Positions 55,665-64,000 of a stretch of 64,000 bases of DNA are shown piece after piece. The translations under genes and the position numbers were made by a program. Source of the DNA: Lachnospiraceae bacterium (GTDB lineage Bacteria; Bacillota; Clostridia; Lachnospirales; Lachnospiraceae); the NCBI GenBank assembly GCA_020860755.1, contig JAJBTQ010000020.1, positions 74,842-138,841 of the forward strand, in the 5' to 3' direction. The notes under the pieces are model-generated. The model saw nothing but the letters and a program-made list of their open reading frames with translations, was not told the DNA's origin and made no database searches. Each line of letters opens with the position of its first letter. Position 1 is the stretch's first letter.

Positions 55665-56033
55665 GTGCAAAACTATCGGGAAGTGGGCGGACTCTATGAG
55701 GGGCGCGTGGCGAACTGGCTTAGCGCACACGGCTATCAAATCTTAGAACGAAATTTTCGCTGCCGCTTGGGCGAGATCGATCTGATCGCCCAAAAAGAGG
55801 GCATGGTCGTATTTGTTGAGGTGAAATATCGGAGCGGCAGCGCCTGCGGCGCCCCGGAAGAGGCCGTAGACTACCGCAAACAGGTTCGGATCTCAAATGC
55901 CGCATCCTACTATCTGTACAAACATTTCTATCCGCAGGAAACGTCCTGCCGCTTTGACGTGGCGGCGGTTTCACGAGATGGGATTCGACTGATCGAGAAT
56001 GCGTTTTTTTATTGCGGAAATTTTATGACATAA
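55665..56033 (+). CDS. YraN family (UPF0102) nuclease-like protein
   Basis: A 122-residue protein with the endonuclease-like core of UPF0102: GRVANWLSAHGYQILERNFRC, GEIDLIAQ and VFVEVKYR, matching E-x-D-x(n)-E-V-K. Its role, perhaps in DNA processing, is poorly known. The GTG start at 55665 follows AAAAGGA; the frame is open further upstream, but that part overlaps the promoter. It sits after rnhB, its usual neighbour. Confidence 0.93.
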   Translation: MQNYREVGGLYEGRVANWLSAHGYQILERNFRCRLGEIDLIAQKEGMVVFVEVKYRSGSACGAPEEAVDYRKQVRISNAASYYLYKHFYPQETSCRFDVAAVSRDGIRLIENAFFYCGNFMT

Positions 56034-56083
56034 TAAGACTATAATAGTAGTCTTATAATATCTGCATATTATGTCGATAATCC

Positions 56084-56112
56084 TTGACTTTAGTCATGTC
56101 TATGTTTAAAAT
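56084..56112 (+). promoter_or_regulatory. Promoter of the surface protein gene
   Basis: TTGACT (56084-56089) and TAAAAT (56107-56112) are 17 bp apart, 77 bases before the ATG. Confidence 0.65.
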
Positions 56113-56188
56113 AATATACACTAAAATATAAAATAATGTGTACTATATTAGACGCTAGGACACGAAAGAAGGGGAGGATTATTGATTG

Positions 56189-58288
56189 ATGAAAAAGAAG
56201 ATTTTGACCTTGGCATTAAGCGCTGCGTTAACGGCATCCCTGATACCGGCAGGTGTTTGGGCAAGCACGGAAGGGATACCTGCTGAGCAGGATGCAGCGG
56301 AAGTTTTCTCAGATGAGGAGACTTTTGCATTTTCCGGTGAACAAGGGGATGAGTCCCTGGAGTCTGCGGATGATGACGCCCTTGTCACAGAGGAACATTC
56401 CGTAGACGAGTCTGAAATGTCGGATCCGGATGCTTTCGTTCTAGAGGGAATACCGGAAGAGGAAATATCCGGCGATGGGGAAATGGTGATTGAGGAAGAG
56501 CCGGCTGATGAAGAAGTTGACGTTCTTGCTCTCGCGGCTCATGATGCCATTGGTTCATACGAAGAGCTTAAATCGGCAGTGAACGGTCAGACTGGCACGA
56601 TTACCGTCACATTAAGCGAAAGTTTTGCGACGGAGGGCGAAGAACATATTGCGCTTGTATCCGGCGCTGAGGTCACAATCGATTTAAACGGTTGTACCAT
56701 CATTGCTGATGACTTGGGCGGCGGAGCTCTATTTATGGTTCCGGAGAATACGAGGCTGACGATCATGGACGGTCAGGCAGGGACTGCAGTAAAAGGAGAT
56801 GGAGCATCGGTTGACGCAGCTTCGGCGGGGCAACTTGCAGAGCTTGCCGGCAGCATAGAAAGCGGCATTTCTCTGACATACTATGTGACAGAAAGCACCG
56901 TGACAGATTCCGCGTTCGGGAGAACGCAGGAGACGCGGTATTCTTACAGCGTAAGTTCGAACGGTATGATCTGTACGACCGGACAGGATCATGCGCTGTT
57001 TTCCGTAACCGGCGGTACATTGAATATTGAGAGCGGATTTTTCTATGGAGAGGCTGAATCCTCCGGCAACCGGGCGATCGATGCCAGTTCCGGTACGGTC
57101 AATCTTTCCGGCGGATATATCTGCGGCTTTGATGAGGCATATCGCAGCGGGCACGGGGAAGCAAGCGACGGCGGAGCGGTTCGCGTAACGGACAGCGCAG
57201 TGCTCAACATTTCAGATTCTGCCGTGCTTGCAGCAAACAAGGCAGCCACCGGCGGAGCAGTCGATGTGGCGAACGGTGGCACATTAAACATGGCAGGCGG
57301 TGTCATAAGCGGTAATGAGGCGACAGAAGATGCCGGAACCAGTGAGTGGAATACAGACTACGGCGGCGGCGGGATTCACGCCTATGGATCCGGAACAGTT
57401 GTCAATATCAGCGGCGGATACCTGACCAATAATGTCTCCGACTGTACGGGATATTTTGACGGCGGCGGGGGAATCCTGCTCAACGGAGCAACCCTTCATT
57501 TCAACGGGGGTTATATTACCGGGAATAAAGCGGCCAGCAGCGGCGGCGGCATCCGGACAGCGTTTGCCGCTAACAGCGCTCAGCCGGGCAGCTTTGTCTA
57601 TATCACCGGCGGGTATCTCTGCGCAAATTATGCAGGCGGTGCAGAAGGCGGGGGCTTCTGTCTGGATAACGGCAGTTACGCTGAGATTACCGCTGCAAGC
57701 ACCATATATATTAACGACAATGAGACAAATACTTCAGTGCATTGGGGCGGCGGCGGTGTGTTCTGTGCAAACGGGGCAACGCTGTACATGAATGATGCTA
57801 TGATCACGGAAAATGCGGCCGGGGGTTTCGGCGGCGGGGTGGCGGGCTGCTCGACCGGGCGGATTGCCATTGCGGACGACGCCGGAGCGGCGATCTATGG
57901 CAATTCAGCCGAAGGGCAGCATACGTCCGGTGAGGGCTCTACAAAGCACGATGATACAGAGTATGCTTTAAATGATAAAGTTTTCATGGAAAACGGATAC
58001 CAGGATTATTATTGTGCGCTGGAGAGCATGGTGTCCGGCATGATGCTGGGCGGCGGATCTGCCAACTGGCACGGCAGTGCTGATGGCGAAGTGATCGACA
58101 ATGTAGGGATCGGCGAGTTTTTATGGGCGTCCTATATCATGGGGCTGACAGCCTATCCGGACAATGCAGCGATCGCTTCCGCTCAGCAAGCGGCCAAAGT
58201 ATATGTAAATGGCAACTCATCTTATACTCATGGCGGGGGGTGTGCTGTCAAATGGCTATCTGTTTATGGGAACCGTGATAAACTATGA
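56189..58288 (+). CDS. Surface adhesin, N-terminal part (signal peptide and beta-helix), frame-broken
   Basis: The 699-residue frame begins with a signal peptide (KKKILTLALSAALTASLIPAG, cleavage near A-W-A). An acidic linker follows, then from about 240 to 680 a repetitive beta-helix-like region rich in GGG, N-I-S-G-G-Y and IxGN units, like bacterial adhesins with parallel beta-helix folds. At 58235-58240 a run of six G ends the meaningful sequence; the last 15 residues of this frame (CAVKWLSVYGNRDKL) look unlike the rest. With one G fewer, the frame runs straight into the next entry and makes a protein of about 1,225 residues. ATG at 56189 follows GGGGAGG by 11 bases. Confidence 0.85.
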   Translation: MKKKILTLALSAALTASLIPAGVWASTEGIPAEQDAAEVFSDEETFAFSGEQGDESLESADDDALVTEEHSVDESEMSDPDAFVLEGIPEEEISGDGEMVIEEEPADEEVDVLALAAHDAIGSYEELKSAVNGQTGTITVTLSESFATEGEEHIALVSGAEVTIDLNGCTIIADDLGGGALFMVPENTRLTIMDGQAGTAVKGDGASVDAASAGQLAELAGSIESGISLTYYVTESTVTDSAFGRTQETRYSYSVSSNGMICTTGQDHALFSVTGGTLNIESGFFYGEAESSGNRAIDASSGTVNLSGGYICGFDEAYRSGHGEASDGGAVRVTDSAVLNISDSAVLAANKAATGGAVDVANGGTLNMAGGVISGNEATEDAGTSEWNTDYGGGGIHAYGSGTVVNISGGYLTNNVSDCTGYFDGGGGILLNGATLHFNGGYITGNKAASSGGGIRTAFAANSAQPGSFVYITGGYLCANYAGGAEGGGFCLDNGSYAEITAASTIYINDNETNTSVHWGGGGVFCANGATLYMNDAMITENAAGGFGGGVAGCSTGRIAIADDAGAAIYGNSAEGQHTSGEGSTKHDDTEYALNDKVFMENGYQDYYCALESMVSGMMLGGGSANWHGSADGEVIDNVGIGEFLWASYIMGLTAYPDNAAIASAQQAAKVYVNGNSSYTHGGGCAVKWLSVYGNRDKL

Positions 58289-59864
58289 GATCGGGGATGC
58301 TCTTCAGGTCAATGCGGATAAGCAGTTGTTGGATCAGTATGGAGTATATGCAGGCATTGAGGAAGGACAATTCAACTTTGAGATCACGGATGAGAACGGA
58401 GAGGAGGTATCGACCGGGACAACACAATCCGACGGGAGTATCTTTTTCGCCAGAAGGCTTTCGTTTAATGAGGCCGGTACGTTTACATTCTTTATAAAAG
58501 AGACTGCTCCCGCAGAGCCGGGCTTTATCATAGATTCTGCCGTGTATACGCTGGTGGTTACCGTCAGGGCTTCAGAGGAGGAGGTAGAGGTCGCGGGTGT
58601 GCCGCTTGATTTTGTATATTACAATATCACGCATGTCACCTTGACAAAGAGCGGCTCTGCAGACCCGTTGGTTGATCAGGATGTCACTTCTTCCGAGGAT
58701 ACAGTCACATCTATCACGATTCCATCTCCAGCCTTTGTCAATCAGGAAGCGGAAAAGACCTCCATATCGGTGCAAAAGACATGGCAGGATGAGAGCGGAG
58801 CCGGAATCGACTGGCCGGCCGATATTGACGCAATTACGGTATATCTCTATCAAAACGGAGAGATATACAAAGAGGCGGTGACTTTAACAGAATCGAGTCC
58901 CGGATACACATGGACAGATCTGCCCATATGCGGGACGGATGCATCCGGCGAGATCGTCACCTATATCTATGAAGTCACCGAGGATGCAGTGGAAGGCTAC
59001 GAAACGGAAATCACAGAGGGAGATGACTCTGTTACTATAGTCAATACGCACATCCCGGAGACGATAAACATCGAAGGCTCCAAGACATGGGACGATCATA
59101 ACGATCAGGATGGCAAGCGTCCGTCATCGGTTACAATCAGCCTATATGCAGACGGCGTGCCGGCCTTAGATGAGAATGGCGAAGCGATCAGTGCGATCGT
59201 TACGGGAGAGGACTGGACTTACAGTTTTACGAACCTTCCAAAGAACGATAACGGCAGGGAGATCAAATATACCGTTATCGAGACAGCGGTGGATGATTAT
59301 ACGGCTGTCTACGACGGTTATGACATTACCAACAGCTATATCCCGGGAAAGACCGCTTTAAATGTCCGGAAGTTCTGGGATGACGCGGATGATCAGGATG
59401 AGATCCGTCCGGAGAAGATCACCGTAGTCTTGATGAAGAACGGTGAGGAGACCGACCAGACATTGACGCTTGATAAGAGCAATGACTGGTTCGGCAGCTT
59501 TACTGATCTGGATGAGTATACGGATGGCATATTGAATGAATATTCTGTTGCTGAGATTGCGGTAGAAGGCTATGACTGTGACATTGTAGCCGTGGAAGAT
59601 ACAACGACTGTTCATATTACAAACAGCCACACGCCGGATAGAGAAGATAAAGAAGATCAGGATAAAGAAGAGAAAAAACCGGGTTCTAAGACCCCTCCGA
59701 CTACCGACAAACCGAGTTCGGCCAGCCCGACTTCGGCAGCAGGCGGGAAGACCGGTGACCAGAACCATCCGGGTCTCTGGATCGCGCTGCTGGCGGCAGC
59801 GGGCGTGATCGTGGTCGTGCGCGTGTCGATACAAACGAGAAGAACAAGACAGAGGCGCAGATAA
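58209..59864 (+). CDS. Surface adhesin, C-terminal part (pilin-like, three Cna_B domains, KTGD sorting signal)
   Basis: This 551-residue frame is the natural continuation of the preceding adhesin; no ribosome site precedes its ATG. An FctA/Spy0128-like isopeptide domain (about 25-145) is followed by three Cna_B repeats (about 183-281, 285-378, 382-475), each with K-x-W near the start and I-x-N-x-x near the end, as in domains with Lys-Asn cross-links. A Lys/Glu/Pro-rich wall-spanning part follows. The end has KTGD (514-517), a hydrophobic helix (about 522-538) and an Arg-rich tail, a sortase signal of the KTGD kind rather than LPXTG. It probably anchors a fimbria-like adhesin to the wall. Confidence 0.85.
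   Translation: MATHLILMAGGVLSNGYLFMGTVINYEIGDALQVNADKQLLDQYGVYAGIEEGQFNFEITDENGEEVSTGTTQSDGSIFFARRLSFNEAGTFTFFIKETAPAEPGFIIDSAVYTLVVTVRASEEEVEVAGVPLDFVYYNITHVTLTKSGSADPLVDQDVTSSEDTVTSITIPSPAFVNQEAEKTSISVQKTWQDESGAGIDWPADIDAITVYLYQNGEIYKEAVTLTESSPGYTWTDLPICGTDASGEIVTYIYEVTEDAVEGYETEITEGDDSVTIVNTHIPETINIEGSKTWDDHNDQDGKRPSSVTISLYADGVPALDENGEAISAIVTGEDWTYSFTNLPKNDNGREIKYTVIETAVDDYTAVYDGYDITNSYIPGKTALNVRKFWDDADDQDEIRPEKITVVLMKNGEETDQTLTLDKSNDWFGSFTDLDEYTDGILNEYSVAEIAVEGYDCDIVAVEDTTTVHITNSHTPDREDKEDQDKEEKKPGSKTPPTTDKPSSASPTSAAGGKTGDQNHPGLWIALLAAAGVIVVVRVSIQTRRTRQRRR
58235..58240 (+). repeat. Six-G homopolymer at the frame break
   Basis: GGC followed by GGGGGG and then TGTGCTG. With six G the frame ends 46 bases later; with five it continues as GGGVLSNGYLFMG into the downstream domains. 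Confidence 0.9.
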
Positions 59865-59928
59865 GCGAGCTTCATCAAAAATATGTTTTCTCTCACAGGA
59901 AATTTTGATATGTGAACGCGACAAACTG

Positions 59929-59957
59929 TTGTCGGGCCACTCTCCGGCTGATATAAT
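59929..59957 (+). promoter_or_regulatory. Promoter of the GNAT gene
   Basis: TTGTCG (59929-59934) and TATAAT (59952-59957), 17 bp apart. Confidence 0.7.
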
Positions 59958-59983
59958 AGCGGCTGGAGGGTGGCATAATAGTC

Positions 59984-60559
59984 GTGTTTGAGATAAGAGA
60001 GCTTACCAGCTCTGACTTTAAAGAAATCTACCGCAGTTACATAAAAGATGATTTTCCTCTGATGGAAATGCGCCCGTGGTTCGCGATCGAAAGATCCTGG
60101 GAGCGCGACGGCTATGCGGCTTACGGATATTATGAGGACGGGGAGTTTGCCGCATATGCGTCATTTTATTCCTCCGATTCCTCTCCCTACGTCCTGCTGG
60201 ATTACCTAGGCGTCGTACCAAAGCTTCGGGGAAGCGGCATCGGAAGCGCGTTTTTGCGCGATCTTCTGCCGAAGATTCCCTCCGTGGGCGGTATCTTTGC
60301 CGAGGCGGAGAGCCCCTCCTCAGCCAAAGACGAGGAGGAGAAGAACATCCGCAAGAGCCGGATCGCCTTTTATCTAAGAAACGGAGCGGTAAAGACCGGA
60401 GTCAGCTGCCAGCTCTTTGGGGTGGATTATAACATTCTCTATTTTCCGGGGAACCAAAGAGAAATGGCGCAGACAGACTTCTTTGACACGGTCTGCAGCT
60501 TTTATCAGGATATTTACCGTCCGGTCTACGGGAGGCTCTGCAAGCCGTACAGGCAATGA
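59984..60559 (+). CDS. GNAT-family N-acetyltransferase
   Basis: A 191-residue GNAT-fold protein. The acetyl-CoA-binding motif A reads VVPKLRGSGIGSAFL, matching R/Q-x-x-G-x-G/A, after the strand YVLLDYLGV. The substrate is not evident; a Ser/Glu-rich loop after motif A may be special. It starts with GTG at 59984, with GGAGGG 13 bases upstream. It has its own promoter and terminator. Confidence 0.87.
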   Translation: MFEIRELTSSDFKEIYRSYIKDDFPLMEMRPWFAIERSWERDGYAAYGYYEDGEFAAYASFYSSDSSPYVLLDYLGVVPKLRGSGIGSAFLRDLLPKIPSVGGIFAEAESPSSAKDEEEKNIRKSRIAFYLRNGAVKTGVSCQLFGVDYNILYFPGNQREMAQTDFFDTVCSFYQDIYRPVYGRLCKPYRQ

Positions 60560-60626
60560 GCGTGTATGGGAAAACCGAGGATACAGACAGTGAATTTTTT
60601 GGGAAAACAGAATACGAAAATTGAGG

Positions 60627-60655
60627 GGAATCCCGCTTGCGGGATTCCTTCTTTT
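60627..60655 (+). terminator. Terminator after the GNAT gene
   Basis: GGAATCCC (60627-60634) pairs with GGGATTCC (60641-60648), followed by TTCTTTT. Confidence 0.85.
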
Positions 60656-60736
60656 ATGGTACACTAGCTATTGTGTGAAAGAACCCGTTTACACGGTGAA
60701 AACAACAATATCTTGTAGAATGACAAAGGGGAAAGC

Positions 60737-62659
60737 ATGGCAAAACAAGTGGCTTATGATGAGGAAAGTATTTCCGTTCTCGAAGGGCTGGAGGCGGTAA
60801 GAAAACGTCCCGGCATGTACATCGGGAGTGTTTCACGGAAGGGATTAAACCATTTGGTATATGAGATCGTGGACAACGCGGTGGATGAGCATCTCGCCGA
60901 TGCCTGCGACCACATCCGGGTGACCCTTGAGGCCGACGGATCCTGCACGGTAGAGGACAACGGGAGAGGTATCCCTGTCGGGATGCACGAAAAAGGAATG
61001 CCAGCGGCAAGGCTGGTTTTTTCTACGCTCCACGCCGGCGGCAAGTTCGACGACTCCGTCTACAAGACGAGCGGCGGGCTTCACGGGGTCGGCTCCTCTG
61101 TCGTCAACGCCCTGTCCGAGTATCTTGATGTGGAGGTCAGCCGGGACGGCGTGATCTCGCATGACCGCTATGCGAAGGGCATCCCCACGGAGGAGCTGGT
61201 CGACGGACTGCTTCCCGTGATCGGAAAGACGAGAAAGACCGGGACAAAGGTAAACTTCCTTCCGGATCCGACGATCTTTGAAAAAACAGCCTTTTCGGGC
61301 GAGGAGATCAAGAGCCGCCTTCACGAAACAGCCTACTTAAATCCCGGGCTCACGATAGATTTTGAGGACCTGCGCGGCGAGGAGCCGGAGCGCATCACGT
61401 TCCACGAGGAAGAGGGCATCGTCGGCTATGTGAAGGACCTGGATAAAAACTCCGAGGTGCTCCACGACCCCATCTATTTCCAGGGGAACTGCCAGGGCAT
61501 CCATGTGGAGGTCGCGTTTCAGTACACCGGGGAGTTCCACGAGAACATCCTGGGCTTTTGCAACAACATCTACAATGCTGAGGGCGGCGCGCATATCACC
61601 GGTTTTAAGACGGCGCTCACCACCGTGATGAACCAATACGCCAGACAGCTCGGCATCTTAAAGGATAAGGATGCGAACTTTACCGGAGCCGATGTGAGAA
61701 ACGGCATGACCGCGGTCATCTCCATCAAGCACCCGTCTCCCCGCTTCGAGGGACAGACCAAGACAAAGCTGGACAATCAGGACGCCGCCAAGGTGACATC
61801 CAAGGTGGTCAGCGAAGAGATTCAGCTCTATTTCGATAAAAACCTGGAGACCTTAAAGACCGTGCTCTCCTGCGCGGAGAAGGCGGCCAAGATTCGAAAG
61901 ACCGAGGAGAAGGCGAAGACAAACATGCTGACAAAGCAGAAGTTCTCCTTTGACTCCAACGGAAAGCTTGCGAACTGCGAGAGCAGGGATGCCTCCCGCT
62001 GCGAGATCTTCATCGTGGAGGGCGACTCCGCCGGAGGTTCGGCCAAGACGGCGCGGAACCGGATGTATCAGGCGATCCTTCCGATCCGCGGGAAGATCTT
62101 AAACGTGGAGAAGGCGAGCATCGACAAGATCCTGGCCAATGCGGAGATCAAGACGATGATCAACGCCTTCGGCTGCGGCTTTTCCGAGGGGTACGGCAAC
62201 GACTTTGACATCTCAAAGCTGCGCTATGACAAGATCGTGATCATGGCCGATGCGGATGTAGACGGGGCGCATATTGCGACATTGCTTTTGACCCTGTTTT
62301 ACCGCTTCATGCCGGAGCTGATCTTTGAGGGGCATGTCTATATCGCCATGCCGCCGCTTTATAAGGCAATCCCCAACAAGGGGGAGGAGGAGTACCTCTA
62401 CGACGATGAGGCGCTGGAGAGCTATCAGAGGACGCATAAAGGGGCGTTCACGCTGCAGCGGTACAAGGGCCTCGGCGAGATGGACGCGGAGCAGCTCTGG
62501 GAGACGACGCTCGACCCCGAGCGGCGGGTCTTAAAACAGGTGGCGATCGAGGACGCACGCATGGCGTCGGATGTCACGGAAATGCTGATGGGGACGGATG
62601 TGCCGCCGCGGAAAGAGTTTATTTATGCGCATGCCAATGAAGCGGAGTTGGATATTTAA
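60737..62659 (+). CDS. DNA topoisomerase type IIA subunit B (GyrB/ParE family)
   Basis: The 640-residue ATPase subunit of a type IIA topoisomerase. The GHKL ATP site is clear (VYEIVDNAVDEHLADAC; DNGRGIPVGMHEKGMPA; GGLHGVGSSVVNAL), and the Toprim metal site has EGDSAGGSAKTARNR and MADADVDGAHI. The end KGLGEMDAEQLWETT is conserved. dnaA, dnaN and recF are not near, so this may be the second (topoisomerase IV-like) pair of the genome rather than the primary gyrase; sequence alone does not decide. Its partner A subunit follows after a folded spacer. Confidence 0.95.
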   Translation: MAKQVAYDEESISVLEGLEAVRKRPGMYIGSVSRKGLNHLVYEIVDNAVDEHLADACDHIRVTLEADGSCTVEDNGRGIPVGMHEKGMPAARLVFSTLHAGGKFDDSVYKTSGGLHGVGSSVVNALSEYLDVEVSRDGVISHDRYAKGIPTEELVDGLLPVIGKTRKTGTKVNFLPDPTIFEKTAFSGEEIKSRLHETAYLNPGLTIDFEDLRGEEPERITFHEEEGIVGYVKDLDKNSEVLHDPIYFQGNCQGIHVEVAFQYTGEFHENILGFCNNIYNAEGGAHITGFKTALTTVMNQYARQLGILKDKDANFTGADVRNGMTAVISIKHPSPRFEGQTKTKLDNQDAAKVTSKVVSEEIQLYFDKNLETLKTVLSCAEKAAKIRKTEEKAKTNMLTKQKFSFDSNGKLANCESRDASRCEIFIVEGDSAGGSAKTARNRMYQAILPIRGKILNVEKASIDKILANAEIKTMINAFGCGFSEGYGNDFDISKLRYDKIVIMADADVDGAHIATLLLTLFYRFMPELIFEGHVYIAMPPLYKAIPNKGEEEYLYDDEALESYQRTHKGAFTLQRYKGLGEMDAEQLWETTLDPERRVLKQVAIEDARMASDVTEMLMGTDVPPRKEFIYAHANEAELDI

Positions 62660-62660
62660 T

Positions 62661-62758
62661 ATGGGGCGCTCGCAAAAAACGATTCAACGCGGCACGCTTC
62701 CGCGCTTACAGCTCCTTCGGAGCTGAAGCGGGCAAAATCGTTTTTCTGCTCGCGCCAT
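62661..62758. other. Strongly folded spacer between topoisomerase B and A genes
   Basis: AAAAACGATT (62675-62684) pairs perfectly with AATCGTTTTT (62736-62745); outside, ATGG/CCAT and GCGC-rich arms extend the stem. Inside are a GCGG/CCGC hairpin and CGCTT/AAGCG enclosing CAGCTCC-TTC-GGAGCTG. The element fills most of the 163-base gap. Confidence 0.6.
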
Positions 62759-62822
62759 GTACGTAGTGAAGAAATAGATAGATGATATATTTTGGCACAA
62801 GTATTGTGAGAGGATTATAAAT

Positions 62823-64000
62823 ATGGGTTCAACGAGTGAACAGATTCTGCATACAGAGTATTCTGAAATAATGCAGAAATCTTATATAGATTATGCGATG
62901 AGCGTGATCATTTCCAGAGCGCTGCCGGATGTCCGGGACGGACTTAAGCCGGTGCAGCGGCGCACGCTCTACGACATGCACGAGCTGGGGATCCGCTGGG
63001 ACAGACCGTATCGGAAGTGTGCCAGGATCGTGGGCGATACGATGGGAAAATATCATCCGCACGGCGACAGTTCGATCTACGGGGCACTGGTGGTCATGGC
63101 GCAGGATTTTAAAAATGCCATTCCGTTGGTGGACGGCCACGGGAATTTTGGCTCCATCGAGGGAGACGGTGCAGCGGCCATGCGTTACACGGAGGCCCGC
63201 TTGCAGAAGATTACGCAGGAGGCGTATCTTTCCGATCTGGATAAGAACGTGGTCGATTTTATCCCGAACTTTGACGCGACGGAGAAGGAACCGTCGGTCC
63301 TCCCGGTCCGCATCCCGAATATCCTGGTAAACGGCGCGGAGGGCATCGCAGTCGGCATGGCGACGAGCATTCCGCCGCACAATCTGGGCGAAGTGATCGA
63401 CGGAGTCATCGCCTATATGAAGGACCCGGACATCACGACAGAGGAGATGATGGAGATCATCCCCGGGCCGGATTTTCCGACCGGCGGCATCGTGATCAAC
63501 AAGGATGAATTAAAGGAAATCTATGAGACCGGGAACGGCAGGATCCGCCTGCGCGGCAAGGTGGAGATCGAGCGCGTAAAGGGCGGTAAGGAAAACATCG
63601 TCATCTCGGAGATCCCCTACACGATGATCGGAGCCAACATCGGCAAGTTCTTAAACGACGTCTACAGCCTGGTGGAGACGAAAAAGACCACGGACATCGT
63701 GGACATCTCAAACCAGTCCTCGAAAGAGGGGATCCGGATCGTTATCGAGTTAAAGAAGGGCGCCGACGCGCAGAACATCGTCAACCTTCTCTACAAAAAG
63801 ACCCGCCTGGAGGATACGTTCGGCGTGAACATGCTCGCCGTCGCCGGGGGCAGGCCGGAGACCATGGGGATTCTGCGCATCATCCGCCACAATGTCCAGT
63901 TCCAGTACGAACTGGCGACCCGCAAGTACACGACGCTTCTGGAAAAAGAGCGGGAAAAGCAGGAGATCCAGGAGGGCCTTATAAAGGCCTGCGATGTCAT
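62823..64000 (+). CDS. DNA topoisomerase type IIA subunit A (GyrA/ParC family), partial
   Basis: The first 392 codons of the DNA-cleaving subunit; the gene runs off the right edge. It begins after GAGAGGATTATAAAT. The winged-helix region has [29 protein letters not shown] (the quinolone-resistance region) and the catalytic Tyr in AAMRYTEAR. In the usual GyrA resistance positions Ser and a Tyr-Gly pair are seen (GDSSIYG, where GyrA has GDSAVYD/E). This and [13 protein letters not shown] hint at a ParC-like paralogue, but without the C-terminal domain the call stays at family level. Confidence 0.95.
   Translation, partial: MGSTSEQILHTEYSEIMQKSYIDYAMSVIISRALPDVRDGLKPVQRRTLYDMHELGIRWDRPYRKCARIVGDTMGKYHPHGDSSIYGALVVMAQDFKNAIPLVDGHGNFGSIEGDGAAAMRYTEARLQKITQEAYLSDLDKNVVDFIPNFDATEKEPSVLPVRIPNILVNGAEGIAVGMATSIPPHNLGEVIDGVIAYMKDPDITTEEMMEIIPGPDFPTGGIVINKDELKEIYETGNGRIRLRGKVEIERVKGGKENIVISEIPYTMIGANIGKFLNDVYSLVETKKTTDIVDISNQSSKEGIRIVIELKKGADAQNIVNLLYKKTRLEDTFGVNMLAVAGGRPETMGILRIIRHNVQFQYELATRKYTTLLEKEREKQEIQEGLIKACDV

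Noticed and set aside
58209..58240. Separate translation start for the adhesin C-terminal part
   Set aside because: The ATG at 58209 lies inside the beta-helix coding region of the other frame, has no ribosome site, and the first residues make sense only as a frame-shadow.

Overview
The window looks like chromosomal core sequence from an anaerobic, Gram-positive member of the Clostridia, probably Lachnospiraceae-like. The evidence is gene order and content: plsX-acpP-rnc-smc-ftsY, ylxM-ffh-rpsP-khpA-rimM-trmD-rplS, recA-recX-rny, an electron-confurcating lactate dehydrogenase set, a beta-keto acid cleavage enzyme operon, and a surface protein with a KTGD-type sorting signal. Nearly all genes are on the + strand; only a cupin gene, an HxlR-type regulator and an orphan dnaK are on the - strand. 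I saw no tRNA, rRNA, CRISPR array, transposase or phage gene.

Layout. 1-2.1 kb: two CobW-type GTPases, the second fused to a YcgQ-like C-terminal domain. 2.1-4.5 kb: cupin, then a KtrB/KtrA potassium system. 4.6-9.2 kb: an operon of SDR, 3-hydroxyacyl dehydrogenase, BKACE and a zinc-ribbon protein, with a GntR and an HxlR regulator; one sequence motif occurs upstream of both the SDR and the HxlR gene. 9.3-19.5 kb: purine salvage (punA plus an amidohydrolase), rnhA, a ClC channel, alaS, rpsU, deoB, prfC. 19.5-28.8 kb: orphan dnaK, recA with an SOS box, recX, rny, exoA, a signal peptidase, an S1-domain protein and three poorly known genes. 28.8-32 kb: a structured RNA, a likely preQ1 riboswitch with terminator and antiterminator, and queD-queE-folE-queC-queF, which together can make preQ1 from GTP.

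32-43.6 kb: a Nudix hydrolase, ackA, a voltage-gated-type K+ channel with RCK_C domains, rpmF, a TAXI-type binding lipoprotein with a long structured leader, then plsX-acpP-rnc-smc-ftsY. 43.6-48.3 kb: etfB-etfA-FAD oxidase-larA, for lactate racemisation and oxidation. 48.3-56 kb: a C_GCAxxG-type redox protein and the signal recognition/ribosome maturation cluster, ending in lepB, rbgA, rnhB, yraN. 56-60 kb: a large surface adhesin whose reading frame is broken at a run of six G. 60-64 kb: a GNAT acetyltransferase and a type IIA topoisomerase B/A pair with a strongly folded spacer; the A subunit gene runs off the window.

Most interesting points: the 5' leader of the TAXI gene, which can fold into a closed three-way junction; the unexplained rod-like RNA next to the preQ1 riboswitch; the poly-G frame break in the adhesin; the CobW-YcgQ fusion; and an in-frame UAG joining the SseB-like gene to the gene after it.
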